A stretch of DNA of 64,000 nucleotides from DATLGB01 sp037724045 (GTDB lineage Bacteria > Actinomycetota > Thermoleophilia > Solirubrobacterales > Solirubrobacteraceae). Position 1 is the first letter of the stretch, and each line of letters starts with the position of its first letter. The notes beneath the pieces were generated by a model. The model saw only the letters and a list, made by a program, of their open reading frames with translations, was not told the DNA's origin and did not search any database. The stretch covers positions 1 to 64,000 of the forward strand of contig JBBJOW010000002.1 in NCBI GenBank assembly GCA_037724045.1, in the 5' to 3' direction. Made by a program: the position numbers and the translations under genes. Of the stretch, positions 17,309 through 25,708 are shown piece by piece.

Positions 17309-17629
17309 TCAGCAGTCGAGCGTCGCCGCGGCGGCCCGGCAGATCTCGTGCTGCCGGGACCCGAGTGACCCAAGTCGCCGCACGAGCATGGCCCGCGGGA
17401 ACGGTCGCAGGTTGTCAAACGAGGCGACCGACTCCACCGGCAGGCCCTCCGCGGAACCCAGCGCGAGTTCGCTCGGCACGCCACGGACGCGTCTGGTGAT
17501 GGGCGCGACGAGGACTCGTTGCATGACCTCGTTGGCGGCGTCCCGGCTCACCACGAGAAACGGTCGGCCCTGCTCGTCGGGTGCTTCGCCCCACCAGACG
17601 TCGCCTCGGCTCACCACCAAGGCTCCCAC
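17309..17629 (-). CDS. MazF/PemK-type endoribonuclease toxin
   Basis: 106 residues. Starts VVSRGDVWWGEAPDEQGRPFLVVSRD, the PemK-fold opening, followed by VLVAPITRRVRG and LPVESVASFDNLRPF, where the MazF substrate-binding loop sits, and a C-terminal helix with two Cys. The ribbon-helix-helix antitoxin gene is directly upstream and overlaps by 19 bp, as in typical toxin-antitoxin pairs. Expected to cut mRNA when the antitoxin is degraded. Confidence 0.85.
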   Translation of the reverse strand: MGALVVSRGDVWWGEAPDEQGRPFLVVSRDAANEVMQRVLVAPITRRVRGVPSELALGSAEGLPVESVASFDNLRPFPRAMLVRRLGSLGSRQHEICRAAAATLDC

Positions 17630-17874
17630 GGCTCTTCGTGGATCGCCTTGATCGCCAGGTCAGTCACTTCGGCGATCTCGTCCTGCGTCTCGGGGCACCG
17701 GGCCGCAGCGTCGCGATACCGCCGATCGATCACCTCGCGGCGCTGCACTGCGACCATTGTCTCGAGGCCACTACGTATCGCCTGGGAGCGACTGGTGAAG
17801 GTCCCCGCCTCGACGAGTCGATCGATCTCGCTCACCAAGCCGTATGGCAGCTTGACCGCGATCTGCTTCGTCAT
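17611..17874 (-). CDS. Ribbon-helix-helix (CopG/ParD-like) antitoxin
   Basis: 87 residues from ATG 17874: MTKQIAVKLPYGLVSEIDRLVEAGTF then SRSQAIRSGLETMVA, a textbook ribbon-helix-helix DNA-binding segment, then an acidic tail ending EEPWEPWW that would bind and mask the toxin. An in-frame ATG eight codons upstream is possible, but it lies within the presumed operator. Neighbour is the MazF-type toxin; both should be repressed by this protein. Confidence 0.82.
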   Translation of the reverse strand: MTKQIAVKLPYGLVSEIDRLVEAGTFTSRSQAIRSGLETMVAVQRREVIDRRYRDAAARCPETQDEIAEVTDLAIKAIHEEPWEPWW

Positions 17875-17902
17875 ACCCGCAGTATGGCCGAACGTCATAC
17901 GG
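17872..17902. promoter_or_regulatory. Candidate operator of the toxin-antitoxin pair
   Basis: CATACCCGCAGTATG (17872-17886) is an inverted repeat covering the antitoxin start, and CGTCATAC occurs twice (17869-17876 and 17895-17902). Repeated half-sites of this kind at the start of an RHH antitoxin gene are typical of autoregulatory operators. Inferred, not shown. Confidence 0.4.
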
Positions 17903-17917
17903 TGAGTGAAACGGCGC

Positions 17918-18075
17918 TCAGCGGCAGGCGGGGTAGCGCTTGGCGCTGCGCCGGCGGGTGCCGTCCTTCTCCGTCGAGGTGACGACCTGGCCGCAGCGAC
18001 GTCGTGCCCTCCGGTCCAGAACCGACCGCGCCGGCCTGACGGACGAGGACCGGCAGCGTGAGGACGCTGTCGGGT
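17918..18075 (-). pseudogene. Fragment of an S15-type hydrolase C-terminus
   Basis: Minus-strand translation gives DSVLTLPVLVRQAGAVGSGP in one frame and QVVTSTEKDGTRRRSAKRYPACR-type end in another, closely matching two separated pieces of the intact S15 hydrolase at 21032-23101 (ESVLTLPVLGRQAGAVGSGP, and its end SYPACR). About 70 residues between the two pieces are missing. It is diverged, so it is a relic of a paralogue, not a recent copy. Confidence 0.6.
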
Positions 18076-18130
18076 CGACCTCCCCCGCCCGCGACGCGCT
18101 CGCCCGCATCTCGACCTTCGACCTCGCCGC
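18076..18130 (+). repeat. 55-bp displaced copy of part of the acyl-CoA ligase fusion gene
   Basis: Bases 18076-18130 match 15776-15830 at 54 of 55 positions (only G15817 versus T18117 differs) and encode the same peptide start SPARDALARIS in the same orientation. The copy is followed by a stop at 18132-18134 and lies against the S15 relic, 40 bp before the Fur-type gene. Confidence 0.85.
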
Positions 18131-18170
18131 CTGATCCGGATCGATTCCAGATCTGTGGCACACTGGGTGC

Positions 18171-18623
18171 GTGCTGGCGACCGCAGAGCTCGAGGAGGTG
18201 CTGCGCGGGGCCTTCCTGCGCGTGACACGCCCTCGGGTGGCGGTGCTGGCCGCGGTGCACGAACACCCCCATGCGGACACCGCCGCGATCGTCGGCGCCG
18301 TCCGCGACGAGCTCGGCAAGGTGTCCCCCCAAGCCGTCTACGACGGGCTCGACGTGCTGACGGAGGCAGGCCTGGTGCGGCGAATCCAGCCGCCGGGCTC
18401 CGTCGCGCGCTACGAGTCGCGGGTCGCCGACAACCATCACCACGTGGTGTGCCGGTCCTGCGGCGCGATCGCCGACGTCGATTGCGCAGTCGGCGAGGCC
18501 CCGTGCCTGACGCCCGACGATCGCCACGGCTACGCGCTCGACGAGGCCGAGGTCGTCTACCGGGGCCTGTGCCCGCAGTGCTTGAAATCACCCTCTGACC
18601 CCGGAAAGGTCCCACGTGCCTGA
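18171..18623 (+). CDS. Fur-family transcriptional regulator (FurA-like)
   Basis: 150 residues from GTG 18171. Winged-helix N-domain (RVTRPRVAVLAAVHEHPHADTAAIV, KVSPQAVYDGLDVLTEAGLVRRI) followed by the metal-binding dimerisation domain with NHHHVVCRSCGAI and a C-terminal CPQC pair. It overlaps the katG start by 8 bp, the classic furA-katG arrangement of actinobacteria, in which the regulator represses both genes and responds to peroxide. No palindromic Fur box was clear upstream. Confidence 0.9.
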   Translation: MLATAELEEVLRGAFLRVTRPRVAVLAAVHEHPHADTAAIVGAVRDELGKVSPQAVYDGLDVLTEAGLVRRIQPPGSVARYESRVADNHHHVVCRSCGAIADVDCAVGEAPCLTPDDRHGYALDEAEVVYRGLCPQCLKSPSDPGKVPRA

Positions 18624-20838
18624 GCATCCCGACGCCGTCGTCCGCGAGATGAACGAGGAGCAGCCCGAAGCGGCCGGCTGTCCCTTCCCCCACGACCGCG
18701 CCCCGCACCCGACGCACGGCGGCGGCAACACCGGCTGGTGGCCGGAGCGGCTGAACCTGAAGATCCTCGCGAAGAACCCGGCGGTCGCCAACCCGCTCGG
18801 GGATGACTTCGACTACGCCGAGGCGTTCAAGACGCTCGACCTCGACGAGGTCAAGCGCGAAATCGCCGACGTCCTGACGACCTCGCAGGATTGGTGGCCG
18901 GCGGACTTCGGCCACTACGGCCCCTTCATGATCCGCATGGCCTGGCACAGCGCCGGCACGTACCGGATCGAGGACGGCCGCGGTGGGGCCGGGGCCGGCC
19001 AGCAGCGCTTCGCCCCGCTCAACAGCTGGCCCGACAACGCCAACCTCGACAAGGCGCGGCGGCTGCTGTGGCCCGTCAAGCGCAAGTACGGCCAGCGGCT
19101 CTCCTGGGCGGACCTGATGGTCCTCACCGGCAACGTCGCGCTGGAGTCCATGGGCTTTGAGACCTTCGGCTACGCCGGCGGCCGCGTGGACGTCTGGGAG
19201 CCCGACGTGGACGTCTACTGGGGCCCGGAGACCACCTGGCTGGGCGACGAGCGCTACACGGGCGACCGCGAGCTCGAGAAGCCGCTCGGCGCCGTGCAGA
19301 TGGGGCTGATCTACGTCAACCCGGAGGGGCCGAACGCCAACCCCGATCCTCTCGCCGCGGCCCACGACATCCGCGAGACGTTCGGCCGCATGGCCATGAA
19401 CGACGAGGAGACGGTCGCGCTGATCGCCGGCGGGCACACCTTCGGCAAGACGCACGGCGCCGCGGACCCCGAGCTGCACGTCGGCCCCGAGCCCGAGGGC
19501 GCGTCCCTGGAGGAGCAGGGCTTCGGCTGGACGAGCAGCTACGGCACCGGCCACGGCGCGGACACGATCACCAGCGGGCTCGAGGTCACCTGGACCACGA
19601 CTCCGACGCAGTGGGGCAACGACTATTTCCGGCACCTCTTCGACTACGAGTGGGAGCTGACCAAGAGCCCCGCGGGCGCCCACCAGTGGCAGCCCGAGGA
19701 CGGCGCCGGGGCGGGCACCGTCCCCGGGCCCGCGCAGGACTCCGAGCCGCGGCCGCCGACGATGCTCACGACGGACCTCTCCCTGCGGGTGGACCCGGCC
19801 TATGAGGTGATCTCGCGGCGCTTCCTCGAGCACCCGGATGAGTTCGCGGACGCCTTCGCGCGGGCCTGGTTCAAGCTCACGCACCGCGACATGGGGCCGA
19901 TCGCGCGCTACCTCGGCCCGGAGGTGCCCGAGGAGGAGCTGATCTGGCAGGACCCGCTGCCGGAGGTCACGCACGCGCTCATCGGGCCTGACGACATCGC
20001 CACGCTGAAGGAGCAGATCCTCGGTTCGGACCTGTCGGTGTCTGAGCTCGTCTCTGCGGCGTGGGCGTCGGCGTCGACGTTCCGCGGCAGCGACAAGCGC
20101 GGAGGTGCCAACGGGGCGCGGGTGCGCCTCGAGCCCCAGAAGGACTGGGAGGTCAATGACCCAGAGCAGCTCGCGACGGTGCTCACCACGCTCGAAGGCA
20201 TCCGGAGCGACTTCCCAAAGGAGGTCTCGCTGGCCGACCTGATCGTGCTCGGCGGCTGCGCTGCGGTCGAGCGGGCGGCGCGCGAGGGCGGCGTCGAGGT
20301 GGAGGTCCCGTTCACCCCGGGCCGCGCCGACGCCACCGACGAGCAGACCGACGCGCAGTCCTTCGCTGCGCTCGAGCCCGTCGCGGACGGCTTTCGCAAC
20401 TACCTCTCCGGTGAGCACCGGCTGACGGCGGAGTACCTGCTGCTCGACCGCGCGAACCTGCTGACGCTGAGCGCGCCGGAGATGACCGTCCTCGTGGGCG
20501 GCCTGCGCGTCCTCGACGCCAACAGCGCGCGATCACCGGCGGGCGTGCTGACCTCACGGCCGGGCACGCTCTCCAACGACTTCTTCGTCAACCTGCTCGA
20601 CGCGGGCACGAAGTGGTCGGCGACGGCCGGGGATGCGGGCAGCTTCGCGGGCCGCGACAGCGCCACGGGTGAGCTGCGCTGGACCGGGACGCGCGTCGAT
20701 CTCGTGTTCGGGTCCAACTCCGAGCTGCGCGCGATCGCCGAGGTCTACGCCTCCGACGACGCGCGCGAGCGGTTCGCGCGGGACTTCGTCGCCGCGTGGG
20801 CCAAGGTCATGGACCTCGACCGCTTCGAGCTCGCCTGA
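18616..20838 (+). CDS. katG: Catalase-peroxidase KatG
   Basis: 740 residues from GTG 18616, full length for the family. N-terminal heme domain with MAWHSAGTYR (distal His, with the preceding Arg region), YVNPEGPNANPDP (Tyr of the Met-Tyr-Trp adduct) and IAGGHTFGKTHG (proximal His); the C-terminal duplicated, heme-free domain follows from about residue 430. Detoxifies hydrogen peroxide; coupled to the Fur-type regulator. It is followed by a large inverted repeat shared with the convergent S15 gene. Confidence 0.97.
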   Translation: MPEHPDAVVREMNEEQPEAAGCPFPHDRAPHPTHGGGNTGWWPERLNLKILAKNPAVANPLGDDFDYAEAFKTLDLDEVKREIADVLTTSQDWWPADFGHYGPFMIRMAWHSAGTYRIEDGRGGAGAGQQRFAPLNSWPDNANLDKARRLLWPVKRKYGQRLSWADLMVLTGNVALESMGFETFGYAGGRVDVWEPDVDVYWGPETTWLGDERYTGDRELEKPLGAVQMGLIYVNPEGPNANPDPLAAAHDIRETFGRMAMNDEETVALIAGGHTFGKTHGAADPELHVGPEPEGASLEEQGFGWTSSYGTGHGADTITSGLEVTWTTTPTQWGNDYFRHLFDYEWELTKSPAGAHQWQPEDGAGAGTVPGPAQDSEPRPPTMLTTDLSLRVDPAYEVISRRFLEHPDEFADAFARAWFKLTHRDMGPIARYLGPEVPEEELIWQDPLPEVTHALIGPDDIATLKEQILGSDLSVSELVSAAWASASTFRGSDKRGGANGARVRLEPQKDWEVNDPEQLATVLTTLEGIRSDFPKEVSLADLIVLGGCAAVERAAREGGVEVEVPFTPGRADATDEQTDAQSFAALEPVADGFRNYLSGEHRLTAEYLLLDRANLLTLSAPEMTVLVGGLRVLDANSARSPAGVLTSRPGTLSNDFFVNLLDAGTKWSATAGDAGSFAGRDSATGELRWTGTRVDLVFGSNSELRAIAEVYASDDARERFARDFVAAWAKVMDLDRFELA

Positions 20839-20865
20839 AGCTCGCTCCGCCGGCCTGCCGCGCTC

Positions 20866-21032
20866 AGATGGTTGATTCCACGAGACCCGTGGTTCCAGGC
20901 ACGCTGATGACCGAGCCGGGCGCGACCGCCCGGCGAAGCCCGTACCGGTGGTACAGGCGAACCGGACGGGCGTGATCGGAGCGAAGCGTCAGCGGCGTGC
21001 CTGGGGCCACGGGGTCGTGGAATCGACCATCT
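20866..21032. repeat. 167-bp element with about 45-nt inverted repeats between katG and the S15 gene
   Basis: The left arm 20866-20911 and right arm 20988-21032 are inverted copies with few mismatches (AGATGGTTGATTCCACGA against AGATGGTCGATTCCACGA on the other strand), separated by about 76 bp. The right arm touches the stop codon of the S15 gene. It could be a bidirectional terminator for the convergent pair or a MITE-like insertion. No duplicated target site was evident. Confidence 0.75.
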
Positions 21033-23101
21033 CAGCGGCAGGCCGGGTAGCTGCGCGCGGTGCGCCGCGTGCTGCCGTCCACAAGCGTCGTGGTGACGAC
21101 GACGCGGGAGGCTCGGCGCGGCAGGCGCACGATCACCTTGGGCCGCCGCAGCGCGGACCCGCGGATGATGCGGGTCTTGCCGTTGACGGTCACGCGGGCG
21201 ACGCTGACCCGGCGCTTGACCTTCAGGCGGAAGCGCAGCCGCCGACCGCCGCGGCACACGCGGCGGCCCGGGAACTTCGCGGCCGGCCTTGCCACCGAGG
21301 ACGGCTTGCCGGCCGCTGGGGCGAACGGCGTCAATCCCTGCGGCCCGGATCCGACCGCGCCGGCTTGGCGACCGAGGACCGGGAGTGTCAGCACGCTCTC
21401 TGGGCCGGAGTTGATCGTGACCGAGCCGGCACCGAAGCTGCCGCGGTAGCTGGCGGCGGTCGTGGCCACGGTCACCCGCAGCGCGTGGCCCTTCGCGTAG
21501 CGGTGCACCTGGCCGGGGATCTCGATCGTGACCGGCTTGCCCGGCTGAGCGATCCGCGCCGCCGAGCTCTGGTTGCGAACCAGGGACTGCGTGCCGTCGG
21601 GTGCGACGTCGTAGAGCTTGGCGTGCAGGATCAGCCGCTGCGCGGGGTCGGCGGCGGCGCCGAAGGTGGGCGCGTCGACCGAGAAGGTCAGCGACGGGAT
21701 GCCGGCGACGTCGAGGTCTGACGTGAGCGGCGGCGTCGTCCAAGACGCGGCGGTGCCCGGGCCGTCGGTCTGCGCGGGGTCGACGAACCCGCCTCCCGCG
21801 CTCGTCGGCGCAGCGGAGGACTGCACGGTCACGCCGCCCGGCTGCGCCTTGCCCTTCTCGGTCACGAGCGCGTCCTCCCCCGAGAGGAAGTACGCCGACT
21901 CGCGCCCGGCGGGATAGGACGGCACGACGCCGACCGCCGGCGCGGCGTCGGCGCCGTCGGGGAAGTCGATCCAGTCGGTGATGAAGGAGAAGTCGAGCGC
22001 GGGCCGCGCGCCCTTGCCCTTGAGGTAGTGGTCGAACCAGGCGAGGTCCAGACGGCTTTCGTAAGCCGCCTCGGGATTGGTCGGGTCGTTCTCGGCCTCG
22101 CCGAGCCCACCGCCCGAGTGCCCCGAGGAGCGCCACAGCATCTTCACCGGGACATCGCGCTCCCGCAGCGCCTTGTACGTCGTCACCGTCTCCTGCAGGT
22201 TGAACAGGTTGTCCGACTGCCCTTGGGTCAGGAAGGTCGGGATCACGACCTCGTCGTAGTACGAGGAGACGGAGGCGTTGCGCAGCAGCGCCAGGCCGGC
22301 TTCGTCGAGGTAGCCGCGCGACGCGCCGGCGATCAGCGCCGGGCAGACCTCGTCGGCGAAGTTCGGGCACGTTCCCACGTGGCTGGGATCGGCCAGCGAG
22401 GCCGCCAGGCCCTGCCCGGTGCCCACCCCGAAGAAGAGCACGGGCCAGTCGATCTTGACCACCCCCGGCGTGCCGTAGGTCACCCCGCGCGTGAAGTCGG
22501 TGTTGTTGGGTGAGAGCGAATAGGACAGGTCGTTCCACGTGATCTGGGGAATGATCGTGTCCAGGCGCTTGTCCACCGCGGCCACGGCGAACTGGATCTG
22601 CCCGCCGTAGGAGCCGCCGATCATGCCCACGCGCGGGTCGTCGGTGCGCTCCTTGCCGACGTGGTCGACGCCGTCGGAGACGACGTAGTCGATCTTGGTC
22701 CCGTCCTGCGCAGCCTTGGACCCGCCCAGGAAGGAGATCAGCTGCGAGCCGGCGGCGCCGTCGTGCTCACGGTCGTCGAGGGTGATCTTGCAGCCGCTGC
22801 CGCCGAAGCCCAGGCCCGAGTAGGCGAGGAACACGTAGCCGCGCTCCGCGTAGCTCATCCCGAGCTCCTCGAATTCGGCCTTCGAGCCGCCGAAGCCGTT
22901 GGTGGCCATGATCGCGGGCATCTGGTTGGTCACCGAAGCGCCGTCGGGCGTGTAGAGGTCGGCGGCGACCTCGCACGGCTGGTCGCGGTTGGCGCCGACC
23001 ATCACGTCGAACGTCAGCGCCTGCTTGGTCACCGCCGCGTGTGCGGCGCCCGGAGCCATCAATCCTGCCGCCAGCGCGGCCACCCCGAGCCATCTCCTCA
23101 T
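21032..23101 (-). CDS. Secreted S15-family (X-Pro dipeptidyl-peptidase/CocE-like) hydrolase
   Basis: 689 residues from ATG 23101; residues 1-22 (MRRWLGVAALAAGLMAPGAAHA) form a signal peptide, which decides this start over one 27 codons earlier. The alpha/beta hydrolase part has GMIGGSYGG with the nucleophile Ser (about residue 180) and SGHSGGG further on; residues about 400-600 form the C-terminal jelly-roll of S15 enzymes; the last 80 residues are very basic (RRLRFRLKVKRRVSVARVTVNGK) and resemble a surface-attachment tail. Exported esterase or peptidase, substrate unknown. A damaged paralogue of its end lies at 17918. Confidence 0.87.
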   Translation of the reverse strand: MRRWLGVAALAAGLMAPGAAHAAVTKQALTFDVMVGANRDQPCEVAADLYTPDGASVTNQMPAIMATNGFGGSKAEFEELGMSYAERGYVFLAYSGLGFGGSGCKITLDDREHDGAAGSQLISFLGGSKAAQDGTKIDYVVSDGVDHVGKERTDDPRVGMIGGSYGGQIQFAVAAVDKRLDTIIPQITWNDLSYSLSPNNTDFTRGVTYGTPGVVKIDWPVLFFGVGTGQGLAASLADPSHVGTCPNFADEVCPALIAGASRGYLDEAGLALLRNASVSSYYDEVVIPTFLTQGQSDNLFNLQETVTTYKALRERDVPVKMLWRSSGHSGGGLGEAENDPTNPEAAYESRLDLAWFDHYLKGKGARPALDFSFITDWIDFPDGADAAPAVGVVPSYPAGRESAYFLSGEDALVTEKGKAQPGGVTVQSSAAPTSAGGGFVDPAQTDGPGTAASWTTPPLTSDLDVAGIPSLTFSVDAPTFGAAADPAQRLILHAKLYDVAPDGTQSLVRNQSSAARIAQPGKPVTIEIPGQVHRYAKGHALRVTVATTAASYRGSFGAGSVTINSGPESVLTLPVLGRQAGAVGSGPQGLTPFAPAAGKPSSVARPAAKFPGRRVCRGGRRLRFRLKVKRRVSVARVTVNGKTRIIRGSALRRPKVIVRLPRRASRVVVTTTLVDGSTRRTARSYPACR

Positions 23102-23223
23102 GCACCGGAGGATAGAGCGATGGCAGAGCGGCGAACGGACCAGCGCTCGGCCGCAGACGTCGCCCGGCGGGCCGCACGCCACACGAGCCTCACGCGACGC
23201 ATCCTGTCATCGTCCGGCGCGAC

Positions 23224-24219
23224 ATGCGCGCCATTCAGATCACGTCGCTCGACGGCCCCGGCGCTCTCGAGCTCAAGGACGTGCCCGAGCCGGAGCCCAG
23301 CCACCTGATGACACCCGGCGAAGGGGTCGTGGTCGCCGTGGAGGCGGCGGGCGTGTCCTTTCCCGAGGTGCTGCAGAGCCGCGGCGTGTACCAGTTCAAG
23401 CCCGAGCTGCCCTTCGTCCCCGGCTCCGAGGTGGCGGGAACCGTGACGGCGACGTCGGCGAGCGCCGGCGTGTCGGTCGGCGACCGGGTGGCCGCGTTCT
23501 GCTTTCTGGGCGGGTTCGCCGAGCAGGCGGTCGCGCCGCCGCACATGGTGTTCGCGCTGAGCGACGAGCTCGACGCCGCCCAGGGCGCCGGGCTGGTTCT
23601 CAACTACCACACCGCCTACTTCGCGCTGAAGCTGCGCGGGCGCCTGGCGGAAGGGGAGAAGGTGCTCGTGCACGGGGCCGCGGGCGGCGTCGGCACCGCC
23701 GCCATCCAGGTCGCCAAGGGCCTGGGCGCGGCGCAGGTGATCGCGGTCGTCTCCACCGACGAGAAGGAGCGCATCGCGCGCCACGCGGGCGCCGACGACG
23801 TGGTGCGCTCCGACGGCGACTGGCGCGCGCAGGCCCAGGAGCTGTCCGGGGGCGGGGTCGACCTCGTCCTCGATCCCGTGGGCGGCGACCGCTTCACGGA
23901 CTCCCTGCGGTCGCTGGCCGAGGACGGCCGCGTGGTGGTCGTCGGCTTCACCGGCGGCTCGATCCCCGAGGTCAGGGTCAACCGCCTGCTGTTGCGCAAC
24001 ACCGAGGTCATCGGCGCCGGATGGGGCGCCTACGTGATGAGCCGGCCGCAGCTCAACCGCGAGATCGGTGCGGCGGTCGACGCGCTGATCGCCTCCGGGC
24101 ACGTCCGGCCCATCGTCGGCGCGCGCTTCGGACTCGAGCGTGCAGGCGAGGCGCTGGAGCTGATCGACGGCCGGGGTGCGCTCGGGAAGGTCGTGCTGGA
24201 TGTCGCTGATCGGGCCTGA
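23224..24219 (+). CDS. NADPH:quinone oxidoreductase family (zinc-free MDR) enzyme
   Basis: 331 residues. GroES-like N-domain (EVLQSRGVYQFKPELPFVPGSEVAGTV), then the Rossmann NADPH site VLVHGAAGGVGTAAIQVAKGLGA at about residue 145, then VDLVLDPVGGDRF. Lacks structural zinc Cys residues. Divergent from the S15 gene with 122 bp between. Its stop is 20 bp inside the following P450 gene, so the two are coupled and may act in one oxidation route. Confidence 0.9.
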   Translation: MRAIQITSLDGPGALELKDVPEPEPSHLMTPGEGVVVAVEAAGVSFPEVLQSRGVYQFKPELPFVPGSEVAGTVTATSASAGVSVGDRVAAFCFLGGFAEQAVAPPHMVFALSDELDAAQGAGLVLNYHTAYFALKLRGRLAEGEKVLVHGAAGGVGTAAIQVAKGLGAAQVIAVVSTDEKERIARHAGADDVVRSDGDWRAQAQELSGGGVDLVLDPVGGDRFTDSLRSLAEDGRVVVVGFTGGSIPEVRVNRLLLRNTEVIGAGWGAYVMSRPQLNREIGAAVDALIASGHVRPIVGARFGLERAGEALELIDGRGALGKVVLDVADRA

Positions 24220-25552
24220 GCCGCTTCCGAGCAACCCGCTGCGGGCGCTGGCCAACGACTGGCGCGCCGAGCGATCCGGGCGCGGCGTCGACTGGCCGCC
24301 GGGAGACACGCGCTTGCACCCGCTGCGCACCTGGCAGATCACGACGGACCCGCTGCACCTGCTGCTGGACGCCTACGAGCGCCACGGCCCGTTCTTCACG
24401 CTGCGGATCCTGAGCAGCCGCCAGGCCTTCATGATCGGCCCGGAGGCCAATCATCACGTCCTCGTCTCCCACGCCGCCGACTTCCGCTGGCGCGACGGCG
24501 GCTTCGGCCAGCTGATCCCGCTGCTCGGGGACGGGATGCTCACCATCGACGGCGAGTTCCACCGCCGGTCGCGCAAGATCATGCTGCCGGCCTTCCACCG
24601 TGAGCAGATCGCCGCGACTGCGACGACGATGGAGGAGGAAGCGAACCGGGCCGTGGGCGATTGGCGCGACGGGGAGCGGCTCGACCTCGCCGGGTGGGCG
24701 CGCGCGCTTGCGCTGCGGATCGCCATGCGGGCGCTGTTCGGCTTCCGGCCCGACCATGCCGATCGGTCCGCCGCACATGACTTCGAGGTTGCCCTGGGCT
24801 TCTACGGCTACGACTACGTCGTGCAGATCCTGCGCGGACCGCGCACCCCGTGGGCGCGGATGCACGCGGCGCGGCGCCGCCTCGACGCCCTCATCCACGC
24901 GGAGATCGACCGTCGCCGGCGTGACGGCGAGCGTGGCCTCGACGTGCTCTCGCTCCTGCTCGACGCCACCGACGAGGACGGCACGGGCCTGACCGACCGC
25001 CAGATCCGCGATCAGGTCATGACGCTCCTGTTCGCCGGCCACGACACGACCACGGCCACGATCACGTTCATGTTCTACGAGCTGGCCCGCCATCCGGAGG
25101 AGGACGAGCGCCTCGCCGGCGATCCCGACCGGCTCGAGCGGGTGATCGACGAGACGCTGCGGCTGTACCCGCCGGCGTGGATCGGCCCGCGGCGCACCGT
25201 GCGCGAGGTCACCTTCAACGGCCACACGATCCCGGCCGAGCTGCCGGCCGCCTACTCGTCGTACGTCTCGCACCGGCTCGCGCACGTCTTCGCGGACCCG
25301 CACGCGTTCCGGCCCGACCGGATGGCGCCGGAGGCCAAGGCGGCCCTGCCGCGCGGCGCCTACGTCCCGTTCGGCGCGGGCTCGCGCATCTGCCTGGGGA
25401 TGCGTTTCGGCCAGGCGGAGATCCGCATCATCGCCCGCCGCGTCCTGCGCGACTTCCGCCTGCGCGTGGATCCCGGCTACACGCTGGAGGTCCGCCAGAC
25501 GCCGACGCTCGGGCCGCGGCGGGGCATGCCGGTGACCGTCGTAGCGCGCTAG
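24200..25552 (+). CDS. Cytochrome P450
   Basis: 450 residues from ATG 24200, overlapping the oxidoreductase. Motifs: I-helix FAGHDTTTATI, K-helix DETLRLYPPAW (ExxR), and heme loop PFGAGSRICLGMRFG with the Cys thiolate. The sequence is of the class seen in bacterial CYP of the CYP4/CYP102-like clade (long, FGAGSRICLG) and would need a separate redox partner. Substrate unknown. Confidence 0.93.
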   Translation: MSLIGPEPLPSNPLRALANDWRAERSGRGVDWPPGDTRLHPLRTWQITTDPLHLLLDAYERHGPFFTLRILSSRQAFMIGPEANHHVLVSHAADFRWRDGGFGQLIPLLGDGMLTIDGEFHRRSRKIMLPAFHREQIAATATTMEEEANRAVGDWRDGERLDLAGWARALALRIAMRALFGFRPDHADRSAAHDFEVALGFYGYDYVVQILRGPRTPWARMHAARRRLDALIHAEIDRRRRDGERGLDVLSLLLDATDEDGTGLTDRQIRDQVMTLLFAGHDTTTATITFMFYELARHPEEDERLAGDPDRLERVIDETLRLYPPAWIGPRRTVREVTFNGHTIPAELPAAYSSYVSHRLAHVFADPHAFRPDRMAPEAKAALPRGAYVPFGAGSRICLGMRFGQAEIRIIARRVLRDFRLRVDPGYTLEVRQTPTLGPRRGMPVTVVAR

Positions 25553-25675
25553 TCGACCTTGCGCCCGCGGCGCGGCGCGCGGGCGCGGGCGGCTTCGGGG
25601 AGCGCGCCGGCCGCGCCGACCGCGAGGGCGCCCGCGACCAGACGCCGGCGTGTGGTCGTTGCGAGCTCGGTCAAG
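25549..25675 (-). CDS. Possible 41-residue Tat-signal-like peptide
   Basis: A TTG at 25675 gives TTRRRLVAGALAVGAAGALPEAARARA, which looks like a twin-arginine leader and its cleavage site, then nine basic residues and a stop that overlaps the P450 stop. It may be a decayed exported protein reduced to its leader. No support besides this pattern. Confidence 0.25.
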
Positions 25676-25708
25676 CCGGAAAGGGTAGACCGCTCGTAGG
25701 CTCCGCCG

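Noticed and set aside
18135..18170. Fur box upstream of the Fur-type regulator
   Set aside because: No clear palindrome of the AT-rich Fur type in the short interval; regulation is inferred only from gene order.
17611..20418. A 935-codon minus-strand open frame opposite katG
   Set aside because: Only its last 87 codons (the antitoxin) are real; the rest is the shadow of fur and katG with no motif.
20745..22538. Long minus-strand frame overlapping the S15 gene
   Set aside because: It is a shifted frame of the S15 hydrolase and of the opposite strand of katG; Arg-rich, no domain.
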